Positions 50,734-60,328 of a stretch of DNA of 64,000 nt are shown here, piece after piece (within the stretch, counting starts at the first letter, position 1; every line of letters begins with the position of its first letter). The notes beneath the pieces were generated by a model that had not been told where the DNA came from, did not search any database, and worked only from the letters and a program-made list of their open reading frames with translations. The stretch comes from Alkalisalibacterium limincola. Lineage in GTDB: Bacteria > Pseudomonadota > Gammaproteobacteria > Xanthomonadales > Xanthomonadaceae. Where the stretch lies: positions 110,239 through 174,238 of the forward strand of contig NZ_VRTS01000008.1 in assembly GCF_008017755.1 (NCBI RefSeq). Reading direction: 5' to 3'. Both the position numbers and the translations under genes were made by a program.

Positions 50734-50758
50734 AATGCGAACGATACTGGTTCGCATT
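50734..50758 (-). promoter_or_regulatory. Fur-like palindrome upstream of the TonB receptor
   Basis: AATGCGAAC-GATACTG-GTTCGCATT is a perfect 9-bp inverted repeat with a 7-base spacer. The overlapping 19-mer starting at 50743 (GATACTGGTTCGCATTTGC) matches the Fur consensus at 12 of 19 positions by eye. It lies between the receptor and the divergent coaBC. Confidence 0.5.
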
Positions 50759-50893
50759 TGCATTTACAACGGGTCGCCGGGATTCCCGTGGGCCGGGCCG
50801 CCTGCGTGATCCCCGCCACGACACCGCCAGGGGCTCCGGACCGCCAAGGGACATCGGGTAAGCTAGCGGCGTTTGCCCGCCCAGGAATCCACC

Positions 50894-52114
50894 GTGCCCC
50901 TGCCGCTTGCCGACCAGCGCATCCTGCTAGGCGTCACCGGCGGCATCGCCGCCTACAAATCCGCCGACCTGGTGCGCCGCCTGCGCGAGGCCGGTGCCCA
51001 GGTGCGCGTGGTCATGACCGCCGGTGCGGCGCATTTCATCACCGCGACCACGCTGCAGGCGGTGTCCGGGCATCCGGTGCGCGACAGCCTGTGGGATGCG
51101 GCCGCCGAGGCGGCGATGGGGCACATCGAGCTGGCCCGCTGGGCCACCGCCGTGGTCATCGCCCCGGCCAGCGCCGACACGCTGGCGCGGCTGGCCCAGG
51201 GGCATGCCGACGACCTGTTGTCGACGCTGTGCCTGGCCACGACCGCCCCGCTGCTGCTGGCGCCGGCGATGAACCACCGCATGTGGGCGCACCCGGCCAC
51301 GCAGGCCAACCTGGCCACGCTGGTCGAACGCGGCGCGCGCGTGATCGGTCCCGACAGCGGCGACCAGGCCTGCGGCGAGACCGGGCCGGGCCGGATGAGC
51401 GAGCCGACCGCGATCGTCGCGGCGCTGGCGCCGGGCGGCAGCGACACCGCCACGGCAGGCCGCCTGTCGGGCAAGCGCGTGCTGGTCACCGCCGGCCCGA
51501 CCTTCGAGGACATCGACCCGGTGCGCTTCATCGGCAACCGCAGCTCGGGGAAGATGGGCTTCGCGCTCGCCGCCGCCGCCCGCCGGCACGGCGCCGAGGT
51601 GACCCTGGTCGCCGGGCCGGTCGCGCTGCCGACGCCGGTGGGCGTGCAGCGCATCGATGTCCGTTCCGCGCAGCAGATGCACGACGCCGTCATGGCCGCC
51701 ATCGACGCGCAGGACCTGTTCATTGCCGCCGCCGCGGTGGCGGACTACGCCCCGGTGCACACCAGCAGCCACAAGCTCAAGAAGTCCGAAGCCAGCCGTT
51801 CGGTCGAGCTGGTGCGCACACGCGACATCCTGGCCGATGTGGCCGCGCGCGAGTCGCGCCCCTTCCTGCTCGGCTTCGCCGCCGAAACCGACGAGGTGGC
51901 CGCCTACGCGCGCGGCAAGCTGCAGGCCAAGGGCCTCGACCTGATCGCCGCCAACCGCGTCGGCGTGGCCGGCAGCGGCTTCGAGGCCGACGAAAACAGC
52001 ATCGAACTGATCTGGGCCGACGGCGAGCGCCGGTTCGGACCCGCACCCAAGACCCGTCTGGCGCAGGAGCTGCTGGACGAGGTCGTCGAGCACATGGAGA
52101 AGCGTTCCCGATGA
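50894..52114 (+). CDS. coaBC: Bifunctional phosphopantothenoylcysteine decarboxylase/phosphopantothenate-cysteine ligase
   Basis: CoaBC performs two steps of coenzyme A synthesis. A 406-residue protein. The CoaC half carries the FMN-site Ser in [14 protein letters not shown], the [13 protein letters not shown] segment, the [15 protein letters not shown] motif and the active-site Cys in [12 protein letters not shown]. The CoaB half has [27 protein letters not shown] and [15 protein letters not shown]. The start is GTG 50894 ([17 protein letters not shown]). The stop overlaps the dut ATG (ATGA). The coaBC-dut-algC order equals that in Pseudomonas. Confidence 0.96.
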   Translation: MPLPLADQRILLGVTGGIAAYKSADLVRRLREAGAQVRVVMTAGAAHFITATTLQAVSGHPVRDSLWDAAAEAAMGHIELARWATAVVIAPASADTLARLAQGHADDLLSTLCLATTAPLLLAPAMNHRMWAHPATQANLATLVERGARVIGPDSGDQACGETGPGRMSEPTAIVAALAPGGSDTATAGRLSGKRVLVTAGPTFEDIDPVRFIGNRSSGKMGFALAAAARRHGAEVTLVAGPVALPTPVGVQRIDVRSAQQMHDAVMAAIDAQDLFIAAAAVADYAPVHTSSHKLKKSEASRSVELVRTRDILADVAARESRPFLLGFAAETDEVAAYARGKLQAKGLDLIAANRVGVAGSGFEADENSIELIWADGERRFGPAPKTRLAQELLDEVVEHMEKRSR

Positions 52115-52581
52115 ATCCAGATTCCGGCCGCCGGGTCGAACTGCGCATCCTCGACCCGCGCCTGGGTCGCGACTTCCCGATTCCCGACTACGCCACCGCC
52201 GCTTCGGCCGGCATGGACCTGCGGGCGATGATCGAGGCGCCGCTGACGCTGGCGCCGGGCGAGACGCAACTGCTGCCCACCGGCATGGCGATCCACATCG
52301 GCGACCCGTCCCTGTGCGCCACGATCCTTCCGAGGTCGGGCCTGGGGCACAAGCACGGCCTGGTGCTGGGCAACCTGGTCGGGTTGATCGACGCCGACTA
52401 CCAGGGGCCGCTGATGGTGAGCTGCTGGAACCGGGGCGGCAGCGCCTATACGATCCAGCCGGGGGATCGCATAGCGCAGCTGGTGTTCATGCCGGTGGCC
52501 CGGGTGGCGTTCACGCAGGTGGACGCGTTCGATGCCAGCGCGCGCGGCGAAGGTGGCTTTGGCCACACCGGCGTAGGCTGA
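52111..52581 (+). CDS. dut: dUTP pyrophosphatase
   Basis: A 156-residue trimeric dUTPase that hydrolyses dUTP to dUMP and protects DNA from uracil. The five motifs are visible: [41 protein letters not shown] (catalytic Asp), [12 protein letters not shown] and the P-loop-like C-terminus GEGGFGHTG. The ATG overlaps the coaBC stop. It is followed by algC after 48 bp. Confidence 0.97.
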   Translation: MNPDSGRRVELRILDPRLGRDFPIPDYATAASAGMDLRAMIEAPLTLAPGETQLLPTGMAIHIGDPSLCATILPRSGLGHKHGLVLGNLVGLIDADYQGPLMVSCWNRGGSAYTIQPGDRIAQLVFMPVARVAFTQVDAFDASARGEGGFGHTGVG

Positions 52582-52629
52582 TCGCATGACGGCGGCCGGG
52601 ATGGCCGACGCAGACAGGGGATACGGGGA

Positions 52630-55002
52630 ATGAGCGAGAAGAAGAAGGGCACGCTGGAGCTGCCGAAGATGCCGGCGAACGTCGGCCGGTTGTTGCCGGT
52701 GCTCGGGGCAATCCTGCTGGTGTTCGGCGCCGTGCTGGTCTGGGATGGCTGGCGGCAGGACCGCGCCGAGGCCGTCGAGGAACGCGTGCTGACCCAGCGC
52801 GATCGGGCCTCCGCGGCGCTTCTGGCGCAAATCGGCGCGCAACGCGAGCGGTTCGGCCAGCGCCGCGCCGATCCCGGCATCGCCAGCGCGCTGGAAGCCG
52901 GCGACGAGGAGGAAGCGCGTCGCGCGTTCCTGGCCGGCGCGCCGGCCAACAGCGTCGTCGAGTTCCATCCGGTGGATTTCGCGCCGATCTTCGAGGGCGA
53001 CCTGGCCGAATTCGGCTTCGGCCGCCTGGCCTTGCTGGAGCGCTCGCTCAACAGCGGCGACTCGCAGGTGGCGATGCTGCGCGAGGGCGGCCAGCCCTGG
53101 TTGGGACTGGCCGGGCCGGTGATCGCCGAGGGCCGCGTGCTGGCGGTGGCGCTGCTGCGCAGCCCGGCCGACACGCTGATCGCCGAACTTCGCGAGCGGG
53201 TGCCGGGCGGCGGCTACCTCGGCCTGAAGCAGGGCCGCTTCGTGGTCGGCGAGGCGGGGGACGGCGAACTGGCCGCGCTCTCCGAGGCGCGGGCCCAGCC
53301 GCTGCAGGGCACGCCGATGCGCATCACGGCAGCGGCCCCGGTCGTCACCAGCGGCATCATGGACCGGCCGATGGGATACATCCTGGGTGGCCTGCTGTTG
53401 CTGGCGGGCATCGGTGCGATCCTCCACGGCCTGCGCACCGTGCGCGGGGCGCGGACCACTCCCGCCGACGCGGCCGGGGAGGGCGGCGGAGAGGAGGTCA
53501 TCTTTGCCGACGCGCTGAAGCAGCCGCGCCCCCAGGCGGCGCCGGATGCCGTGGCGGCGGATGCCGATGCCGATGCCGACGCGCCGCAGCGGCCGAAGCC
53601 GGTGGCCGCGAAGCGCGGCGGCGTGGCGCTGGATCGAAGCATCTTCCGCGCCTACGACGTGCGCGGCGTGGTCGGCAAGACGCTCGACCGCGGCGTGGCG
53701 GTGCTGCTGGGCCAGGCGATCGGCACGCTGATGCACGAGCGCGAACAGACCGACATCGTCGTCGGCCGCGATGGGCGGCTTTCCGGCCCGGAGATGGTCG
53801 ACGGCCTGATCGAGGGTCTGCGCGCGGCCGGGCGCAACGTCACAGACATCGGCGAGGCGGCCACCCCGGTGGTCTATTTCGCCGCGTTCCACCTGCGCAC
53901 CGGCTCCTGCGTGGCGGTCACCGGCAGCCACAATCCGCCCGACTACAACGGCTTCAAGATCGTCGTCGGCGGGGAAACGCTGTCCGGCGGTACGATCACC
54001 GACCTGTACGAGCGCATCAGCGCGGGCAGGCTGCACACGGCGGCCGAGACGGGCTTGCGGCATGAGCGTGAAGTGGCTGCGGACTACATCGAGCGCATCG
54101 CCGGCGACATCCAGATCGAACGCCGCATCAAGGTGGTGGTGGACTGCGGCAACGGCGTGCCCGGCGCGATCGCGCCGGATGTGCTGGAAGCGATCGGCTG
54201 CGAGGTGGTGCCGCTGTTCTGCGAGGTGGACGGGACCTTCCCGAACCACCACCCCGACCCGAGCGACCCGGCCAACCTGACCGACCTGATCAACATGGTC
54301 CAGCGCATGGACGCCGACCTGGGCCTGGCTTTCGACGGAGACGGCGACCGTCTGGGCGTTGTCACCCGCCAGGGCGAGATCATCTACCCCGATCGCCTGC
54401 TGATGCTGTTCGCGCAGGACGTGCTGGTGCGCAACCCGGGCGCGTGCGTGATCTACGACGTGAAGTGCACCGGCCACCTGGCCGGGCACATCCTGCGGCA
54501 TGGCGGTTCGCCGGTCATGTGGAAGACCGGGCACTCGTTGATCAAGGCCAAGATGCGCGAAACCGAAGCCGAGCTGGCCGGCGAGATGAGCGGCCACTTC
54601 TTCTTCCGCGAGCGCTGGTACGGCTTCGACGACGGCATCTACGCCGCTGCGCGCCTGCTGGAGATCATCGCTTCCGACGGTCGCGAGCCGGAGGAGATCT
54701 TCGCCGAGCTGCCCAAGGGCGTCAGCACGCCGGAGTTGAAGATCGAGATGGAGGAGGGTGACCACTACGCCTTCATCGAGAAGTTCCGCGAGCGGGCGAA
54801 GTTCGAGGGCGCGCGCATCGCCACGATCGACGGCATCCGCGCCGACTGGCCCGATGGCTGGGGCCTGGTGCGCGCCTCCAACACCACGCCGGTGGTGGTG
54901 CTGCGCTTCGATGCGGACAGCGCCGAAGCCCTGTCACGGATCCAGGCGGCGTTCCGCGAGCAGCTGCTGGCGATCGATCCGGAGTTGATCCTGCCGTTCT
55001 GA
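52630..55002 (+). CDS. algC: Phosphomannomutase/phosphoglucomutase with N-terminal membrane sensor-like region
   Basis: A 790-residue AlgC-type mutase; the catalytic part is the C-terminal 460 residues: DRSIFRAYDVRG, the phosphoserine loop with Ser433 in VTGSHNPPDYNG, metal loop DGDGDR (569-574), sugar-binding GEMSGHFFFRE and phosphate-binding RASNTTPVV. It interconverts mannose- or glucose-6- and 1-phosphates for exopolysaccharide and LPS. The first 330 residues are unusual: a membrane segment (20-39), a periplasmic domain of about 200 residues, a second membrane segment (250-270) and a Pro/Ala/Asp linker (DADADADAPQRP). The extra region may tether the enzyme at the membrane. Catalytic residues are all present. 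Confidence 0.94.
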   Translation: MSEKKKGTLELPKMPANVGRLLPVLGAILLVFGAVLVWDGWRQDRAEAVEERVLTQRDRASAALLAQIGAQRERFGQRRADPGIASALEAGDEEEARRAFLAGAPANSVVEFHPVDFAPIFEGDLAEFGFGRLALLERSLNSGDSQVAMLREGGQPWLGLAGPVIAEGRVLAVALLRSPADTLIAELRERVPGGGYLGLKQGRFVVGEAGDGELAALSEARAQPLQGTPMRITAAAPVVTSGIMDRPMGYILGGLLLLAGIGAILHGLRTVRGARTTPADAAGEGGGEEVIFADALKQPRPQAAPDAVAADADADADAPQRPKPVAAKRGGVALDRSIFRAYDVRGVVGKTLDRGVAVLLGQAIGTLMHEREQTDIVVGRDGRLSGPEMVDGLIEGLRAAGRNVTDIGEAATPVVYFAAFHLRTGSCVAVTGSHNPPDYNGFKIVVGGETLSGGTITDLYERISAGRLHTAAETGLRHEREVAADYIERIAGDIQIERRIKVVVDCGNGVPGAIAPDVLEAIGCEVVPLFCEVDGTFPNHHPDPSDPANLTDLINMVQRMDADLGLAFDGDGDRLGVVTRQGEIIYPDRLLMLFAQDVLVRNPGACVIYDVKCTGHLAGHILRHGGSPVMWKTGHSLIKAKMRETEAELAGEMSGHFFFRERWYGFDDGIYAAARLLEIIASDGREPEEIFAELPKGVSTPELKIEMEEGDHYAFIEKFRERAKFEGARIATIDGIRADWPDGWGLVRASNTTPVVVLRFDADSAEALSRIQAAFREQLLAIDPELILPF

Positions 55003-55035
55003 CCCGGCAGTTCGCGGCCGGGAATCGGCTTGCGC

Positions 55036-55080
55036 AAAAACGAAGGCCGGGCACCCGTGGGTGTCCGGCCTTCGTTTTTT
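55036..55080. terminator. Strong bidirectional terminator after algC
   Basis: AAAAACGAAGGCCGGGCAC and its complement GTGTCCGGCCTTCGTTTTT enclose a short loop (one G-T wobble), with A and T runs at both ends. It serves algC and the convergent DUF4124 gene. Confidence 0.93.
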
Positions 55081-55117
55081 CAAGTCCGTTTCGCGGGCGG
55101 GGGCGCAGGCCCCCGGC

Positions 55118-55848
55118 TCAGCCTTGCGAGGCAGTGCCGGTCCCGTCGCTGGCCTCGGTCCGTTCACCGCTATCGGCTGCAGCCTCTGCGCCACCGCCGT
55201 TGCCGGCCCGACCCGCCGGCGCGTCGCCCTTGAGCTCGCGATAGCGCGCCAGGGTTTCGTCAAACTCGGCCCGCAGTGCGGCCTGCTCGGCCTCGCGGCG
55301 TTGCATCAGGGTCTGCTGGCTGCTCAGGTCGGCGTAGGTCTTGCGGATCGACTCCTGGGTGCGCGCATCCACCGCCTGCCGCCCAGCTCGCGGTCGGCCG
55401 CGCTCGCCAGCAGGCTCGCCAGCGTCTGGCGCTGGCTGTCGATGCCGATGCGGGTGGCCTTCAGGGTTTCATCGACCAGCGAGAAGCGTTCGTCGTAGGC
55501 CCGCTGCAGGTCGCTTTCGCTGGAATACGAGCCGGTCAGCACCTGGTCGCGCTGGGCGCGCTCCTCGGCCAGCTTGCGGCTGGCGTCCATGATCGCGGCT
55601 TCGGCCGCGGCCTCGGCGCGCTCCTCGTCGGTCAGTGCACGCTCCACCTGGCCGGTGGTCATGCCGCTGCGCGCGCTGAGCTCGCGCCGCGCACGGTCCA
55701 CCGCCTCGGGCGGCAGCGACTGGCTGTAGTGCACCTTGCCGTCCTCGTCGACCCAGCGGTACAGCTTCTGGGCGTCAGCCTCGGGCGCAACCAGCGCGCC
55801 GGCCAATACGGCTGCGACGGCCATGGGTAGAAGGTTTGGCATGCGCAT
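55118..55848 (-). CDS. DUF4124 domain periplasmic protein, one frameshift
   Basis: About 243 residues. Signal peptide (MPNLLPMAVAAVLAGALVAPEADA) and an N-terminal DUF4124 domain (KLYRWVDEDGKVHYSQSLPPEAVDRARREL), a small beta domain common in gammaproteobacterial envelope proteins. Beyond it the protein is helical (ERAEAAAEAAIMDASRKLAEERAQRD). The frame changes near 55385, where one missing G restores GGQAVDARTQESIRKTYADLSSQQTLM and a low-complexity Gly/Ala/Glu tail. Function is unknown. It is convergent with algC across the terminator and precedes pyrE on the other side. Confidence 0.8.
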
Positions 55849-55863
55849 ACTGGCCCCCTGTGG

Positions 55864-56514
55864 TCATTCGCTGCTGCCGTAGCGCTCACGATACGACAAA
55901 AGCGCCGGGCGGTGCGCGGCCAGTTCATCGTGGCCGTCGGTGTAGTCGAGCAGGTCGGAGAGCCCGGCGATCGCGACCACCGGCAGGCCGAACTCGGCCG
56001 CCACTTCCTGCGCCGCCGAGCGCGCGCCAGTCTGGCCGCGTTCCTGGCGGTCGAGTGCGATCAGCACGCCGCAGGGGCGTGCGCCGGCCTCGCGGATCAG
56101 CGTGATCGACTCGCGTATCGCGGTGCCGGCGGTGATCACGTCATCCACGATCAGCACCCGGCCCGCCAGCGGCGCGCCGACCAGGGTGCCGCCCTCGCCA
56201 TGCGCCTTGGCCTCCTTGCGGTTGTAGGCCAGCGGCAGGTCGCGGCCACGCGCGGCCAGCGCCACCGCCAGCGCGCTGGCCAGCGGGATGCCCTTGTAGG
56301 CCGGGCCGAACAGCATGTCGAAGGCCAGGCCCGAGGCGTCCAGCGCATCGGCGTAGCACTCCGAGAGGGTCTTGAGCGCGCCGCCGGAGTCGAACAGGCC
56401 GGCATTGAAGAAATACGGGCTGGTGCGCCCGGACTTGAGCGTGAACTCGCCGAAGCGCAGCACGCGCCGGGCGATGGCGAGGTCGAGGAATCGGGTCTGG
56501 TGGGGCTGGAGCAT
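55864..56514 (-). CDS. pyrE: Orotate phosphoribosyltransferase
   Basis: PyrE makes OMP from orotate and PRPP in pyrimidine synthesis. A 216-residue protein with [46 protein letters not shown] (catalytic flexible loop) and the PRPP motif [13 protein letters not shown]. The ATG 56514 gives the usual N-terminus ([14 protein letters not shown]). Longer in-frame starts exist, but they add a low-complexity Pro/Arg stretch. It is divergent from xthA. Confidence 0.96.
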   Translation of the reverse strand: MLQPHQTRFLDLAIARRVLRFGEFTLKSGRTSPYFFNAGLFDSGGALKTLSECYADALDASGLAFDMLFGPAYKGIPLASALAVALAARGRDLPLAYNRKEAKAHGEGGTLVGAPLAGRVLIVDDVITAGTAIRESITLIREAGARPCGVLIALDRQERGQTGARSAAQEVAAEFGLPVVAIAGLSDLLDYTDGHDELAAHRPALLSYRERYGSSE

Positions 56515-56699
56515 GGGCGGGTTCGTCTTCTTCAGGCGGCGCGACGGCGCCGGGACGCGAGCCCGGGATGATACCGCCCCCGCGGGCGCGACTCCGGGCC
56601 GTGGGGATCGGCGTCGGGGTGGGGCGCCGGTCTCGGCGCGACCGGTCTGCGCTGGCATACTCTCAGGCGTTGCCTCCCCCACCCACGGATCGTGTTTTC

Positions 56700-57470
56700 T
56701 TGAGAATCGTCAGTTTCAACGCCAACGGCCTGCGCTCGGCGACGAAGAAGGGTTTCTTCGACTGGTTCGGCCAGCAGGACGCGGACATCGCCTGCATCCA
56801 GGAAACCAAGGCCCAGGAACACCAGTTGCAGGGCGCCGACTACCGGCCTGCCGGCTATGGCGCATGGTTCCGCGACGCGACCACGAAGAAGGGCTACAGC
56901 GGCGTGGCGATCTACTCGCGGCGCGAGCCCGACGAGATCATCACCGGGCTGGGCTGGGAGGACTTCGACGAGGAGGGGCGCTTCATCGAGGCGCGCTTCG
57001 GCAACCTGAGCGTCATCTCGATGTACTTTCCGTCCGGTTCCTCCGGCGAGGTGCGCCAGGGCTACAAGTTCCGCTGCATGGACTGGATCACGCCGATTCT
57101 CGAGCAGTGGCTCGCCAGCGGTCGCGACTACGTGATCTGCGGCGACTGGAACATCGTCCACACCCGCCGCGACATCCGCAACTGGACCTCCAACCAGAAG
57201 AACTCCGGCTGCCTGCCCGAGGAGCGCGCCTGGCTCGACAAGCTGTTCCACGAGCACGGCTGGGTGGACTCCTACCGCCACCTGCGCCCCGAGGGCGAGG
57301 ACTACACCTGGTGGAGCCAGCGCGGGCAGGCGCGGGCGAAGAACGTGGGCTGGCGCATCGACTACCAGGTGGTCAGTCCCGGCCTGCGTGATCGGCTCGT
57401 CGACTGTGCGATCCACCCCGAACCCAAGCTGTCCGACCACGCACCCTACGTGGTGGACTACCGGGAATGA
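56700..57470 (+). CDS. xthA: Exodeoxyribonuclease III
   Basis: A 256-residue AP endonuclease/3' exonuclease of base excision repair. The start appears to be TTG 56700 ([13 protein letters not shown]), matching the family's RI/KI-S-FNxNG-x-R-S start. Catalytic motifs are [58 protein letters not shown] and the terminal [10 protein letters not shown] with the catalytic His. No in-frame ATG or GTG fits the family N-terminus as well. The stop overlaps the ampG ATG (ATGA). Confidence 0.94.
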   Translation: MRIVSFNANGLRSATKKGFFDWFGQQDADIACIQETKAQEHQLQGADYRPAGYGAWFRDATTKKGYSGVAIYSRREPDEIITGLGWEDFDEEGRFIEARFGNLSVISMYFPSGSSGEVRQGYKFRCMDWITPILEQWLASGRDYVICGDWNIVHTRRDIRNWTSNQKNSGCLPEERAWLDKLFHEHGWVDSYRHLRPEGEDYTWWSQRGQARAKNVGWRIDYQVVSPGLRDRLVDCAIHPEPKLSDHAPYVVDYRE

Positions 57471-58834
57471 CCGAACCCGCCGCCGCGCCAGCGACCACCC
57501 GATGGGGCAGGGCGCTCGCCACCTATGGTCGCCCCCGGATCGCGGCGATGTTCGCGCTGGGGTTCTCGGCCGGCCTGCCGTTCCTGCTGGTGTTCACCAC
57601 GCTGACCGCCTGGCTCACCGAGGCTGGTGTGGCGCGCAGCGCCATCGGCTTCTTCAGCTGGGTCGGCATCACCTATTCGATCAAGGTGTTCTGGTCGCCC
57701 ATCGTGGACAAGGTGCGACTGCCGATCCTTGGGCGACTGCTGGGCCAGCGACGCAGCTGGATCCTGCTGGCACAGGCCCTGATCATCCTCGGCCTGGCCG
57801 GCATGGCCTTCACCGATCCGGCCCAGGACCTGGTGCGCATGGCGCTGTTCGCGCTGGTCGTGGCGTTCGGTTCGGCCACCCAGGACATCGCGATCGATGC
57901 CTGGCGCATCGAGGCCGCGCCGGTCGAGGAGCAGGCCGCGATGTCGGCCACCTACGTCTTCGGCTATCGCATCGCGCTGCTGGTGGCCAGTGCCGGCGCC
58001 CTGCACCTGGCGGTGCGCATGGCCTGGGAGGATGTCTACCTGCTCATGGCGCTGCTGATGGGCATCGGCGTGGTGGCGACGCTGCTCAGCGCCGAGCCGA
58101 GCGTGAAGCGCAGCTCCGATGCGGCGTTCCTTGAACAACGCGCGCAGGACTTCCTGGCGCGCAACGCCCACCTGCCACGGCCCGTGCGCATGTCCATCGC
58201 GTGGCTGATCGGCGCGGTGGTCTGCCCGTTCGTCGACTTCTTCCAGCGTTACGGCCTGCATTCGCTGGTGGTGCTGATGCTGGTGGCCAGCTACCGCATC
58301 AGCGACATCTCGATGGGGGCCATGGCCAATCCGTTCTACCTTCAACTGGGCTTCGACAAGGCCCAGATCGCCAACATCGCCGGCATCTTCGGCGTCGCCA
58401 TGACGATCCTCGGTGGGCTCCTGGGCGGCTTGCTGGTCGTGCGCTACGGCCTGCTGAAGGTGCTGCTCCTGGGCGCGGTGCTGTCGGCCGGCACCAACCT
58501 CCTGTTCTCGGTGATGGCGCTGGTGGGCCCGGAACCCTGGATGCTGGTCATCACGATCTCCGGCGACAACTTCTGCGGCGGGCTGGCGATGGCGGTGTTC
58601 ATCGCGTGGTTGTCCAGCCTCACCTCCACCGCCTACACCGCCACCCAGTACGCGCTGTTCAGCTCGCTGATGACGCTGCCGGGCAAGTTCCTCGGGGGTT
58701 TCAGCGGGATGGTGGTCGATTCGATCGGCTACTTCCAGTACTTCATCTACGTCGCGGCGATCGGCGTGCCGGCCGTCGTGCTGTGCGTCTACCTGATGCT
58801 GCGCGAAAGACGGGCTGAACGCGCGGCGCATTGA
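57467..58834 (+). CDS. ampG: AmpG-family muropeptide permease (MFS)
   Basis: AmpG imports GlcNAc-anhydroMurNAc peptides for cell-wall recycling. A 455-residue MFS protein with about 12-14 membrane segments; hallmark segments are FALGFSAGLPFLLVFTTLTAWLTEAGV, GITYSIKVFWSPIVDKV, FGSATQDIAIDAWRIEA (the conserved QDIAID loop) and SSLTSTAYTATQYALFSSLM. All resemble E. coli AmpG. It overlaps xthA. With anmK and an M23 peptidase nearby, it forms a peptidoglycan recycling neighbourhood. Confidence 0.93.
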   Translation: MTEPAAAPATTRWGRALATYGRPRIAAMFALGFSAGLPFLLVFTTLTAWLTEAGVARSAIGFFSWVGITYSIKVFWSPIVDKVRLPILGRLLGQRRSWILLAQALIILGLAGMAFTDPAQDLVRMALFALVVAFGSATQDIAIDAWRIEAAPVEEQAAMSATYVFGYRIALLVASAGALHLAVRMAWEDVYLLMALLMGIGVVATLLSAEPSVKRSSDAAFLEQRAQDFLARNAHLPRPVRMSIAWLIGAVVCPFVDFFQRYGLHSLVVLMLVASYRISDISMGAMANPFYLQLGFDKAQIANIAGIFGVAMTILGGLLGGLLVVRYGLLKVLLLGAVLSAGTNLLFSVMALVGPEPWMLVITISGDNFCGGLAMAVFIAWLSSLTSTAYTATQYALFSSLMTLPGKFLGGFSGMVVDSIGYFQYFIYVAAIGVPAVVLCVYLMLRERRAERAAH

Positions 58835-58905
58835 AACTGTGCACCGCGCCCGGGTGAGGCTATGCTCGGCGTAGGGGGAGTTTCAGGAAGACGGAGTTTC
58901 CACGC

Positions 58906-59163
58906 GTGCCTGATTTTCTGATTCGCGACATCGATATCCACGTGGCCGAACGCATCAAGGCGTTCGCGCGCGAGCGTGGCTGGCCGCTCAACGACACGAT
59001 GATCCACCTGATCAAGCAGTCGCTGGGCATGGTCGACCCCGAACCCATGCGCGATCCAGCCGATATTTCCCGTCTTGGCGGGTCGTGGGACGACTCCGAG
59101 TCGCGCGCGCTGATCGAGGCGATGGAGGCTTTCAAGGACCTGCCGGACGATTCCCCGTACTGA
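58906..59163 (+). CDS. Ribbon-helix-helix (FitA/Arc-like) small protein
   Basis: An 85-residue protein starting with GTG. The N-terminus PDFLIRDIDIHVAERIKAFARERGWPLNDTMIHLIKQSLG has the strand-helix-helix pattern of FitA/Arc-type DNA-binding antitoxins (LTVRNIDDALVARLK-like). The C-terminus is acidic (SRLGGSWDDSESRALIEAMEAFKDLPDDSPY), as in proteins that bind a partner. No PIN-domain or other toxin gene is adjacent, so it is either an orphan antitoxin-like regulator or autonomous. It sits between ampG and the convergent anmK. Confidence 0.65.
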   Translation: MPDFLIRDIDIHVAERIKAFARERGWPLNDTMIHLIKQSLGMVDPEPMRDPADISRLGGSWDDSESRALIEAMEAFKDLPDDSPY

Positions 59164-59199
59164 GCGGGGGCGTGGTTGCCGTGTGCAGTGGACGCCGGC

Positions 59200-60321
59200 T
59201 CAGGCCGGGTGGATCGCGCCCAGTATGCGCGGCCCGCGCGCGCCGCTGACCGAGGGGCAGTTGCCGGGCAAGCCTGCCAGGGTCTGCCGTGCCAGCCAGG
59301 CAAAGCCCATTGCTTCCACGTAGTCCGGGTCGAGGCCGTGTCCCGCCGAGGACGCCACGACCACGCCGGGCAGGCGGGCCTGCAGGCGCCGCATCAGCTC
59401 GACGTTGTGCACGCCACCCCCGCAGGCGATCAGCTGGCGCGCGCCGGGGAGGTCACGGCGCAGCGCGTCGGCAATCGTCGCGGCGCTCAGCTCGCACAGC
59501 GTGGCCTGCAGGTCCTGCGGGGCCAACTGCCGGTCCCCGAGGGCCTGCTCCACCCAGTCGAGGTGGAACTGGTCGCGGCCGGTGCTCTTGGGCCCCGGCA
59601 GGGCGAACCAGGGGTCGGCCAGGAGACGTTCCAGCAGCCCGGCATCCACCTTGCCCCGCGCAGCGAGTTCGCCGCCGGCATCGTAGGCGTGGCCGAACTC
59701 ACGCTCCACGAGCGCATCCATCAGGCCGTTCGCCGGGCCGGTGTCGAAGCCGAGCACATCCCCGCCCCCGGCAGGCAGCAGCGTCAGGTTGGCGATGCCG
59801 CCAAGGTTGAGCACCGCCCGGTCTTCGCCGGCATCGCCCAGTACGGCGGCGTGGAAGGCCGGCATCAGTGGCGCGCCATGCCCGCCCGCGGCCACGTCGC
59901 GACGGCGGAAATCCGCCACGGTGGTGATGCCGGTGCGCTCCACGATGCGGCTCGCATCACCCAGTTGCACGGTGTAGGGCAGCTCGCCTTCGGGTCGGTG
60001 GCACAGGGTCTGGCCGTGCGAACCGATGCCGGCCAGAAGCGATGCGTCGACGCCCGCGTGCTTGATCAGGCGGCTGGCAGCATCGGCGAACGCATCGCCG
60101 ATGGCGGCATCGAGCCGGCCGAAGCCGTCCACGTCGATGGCCGCCTCGCGCCGCGAGCAGCGCAGGATCTCGCCGCGCAGGGCGGTGTCGAAGGGGTAGG
60201 TCCTGCCGGCAACCAGCTGCAGTTCCGGCTCGAAGCGCACCAGCGCGGCGTCGATGCCGTCGGCACTGGTGCCCGAGATCAGTCCGAGGAACAGCGGGCC
60301 GACCTGCCTTGCGCCGGCCAT
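59200..60321 (-). CDS. anmK: Anhydro-N-acetylmuramic acid kinase
   Basis: AnmK phosphorylates and opens 1,6-anhydro-MurNAc during cell-wall recycling. The 373-residue ASKHA-fold protein begins with the ATP-binding [42 protein letters not shown] and [13 protein letters not shown] are family signatures; [14 protein letters not shown] is the second ATP loop. It lies 7 bp downstream of the M23 peptidase gene on the same strand, so they form a two-gene unit acting on peptidoglycan, and near ampG. Confidence 0.96.
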   Translation of the reverse strand: MAGARQVGPLFLGLISGTSADGIDAALVRFEPELQLVAGRTYPFDTALRGEILRCSRREAAIDVDGFGRLDAAIGDAFADAASRLIKHAGVDASLLAGIGSHGQTLCHRPEGELPYTVQLGDASRIVERTGITTVADFRRRDVAAGGHGAPLMPAFHAAVLGDAGEDRAVLNLGGIANLTLLPAGGGDVLGFDTGPANGLMDALVEREFGHAYDAGGELAARGKVDAGLLERLLADPWFALPGPKSTGRDQFHLDWVEQALGDRQLAPQDLQATLCELSAATIADALRRDLPGARQLIACGGGVHNVELMRRLQARLPGVVVASSAGHGLDPDYVEAMGFAWLARQTLAGLPGNCPSVSGARGPRILGAIHPA

Positions 60322-60328
60322 GGGACGT

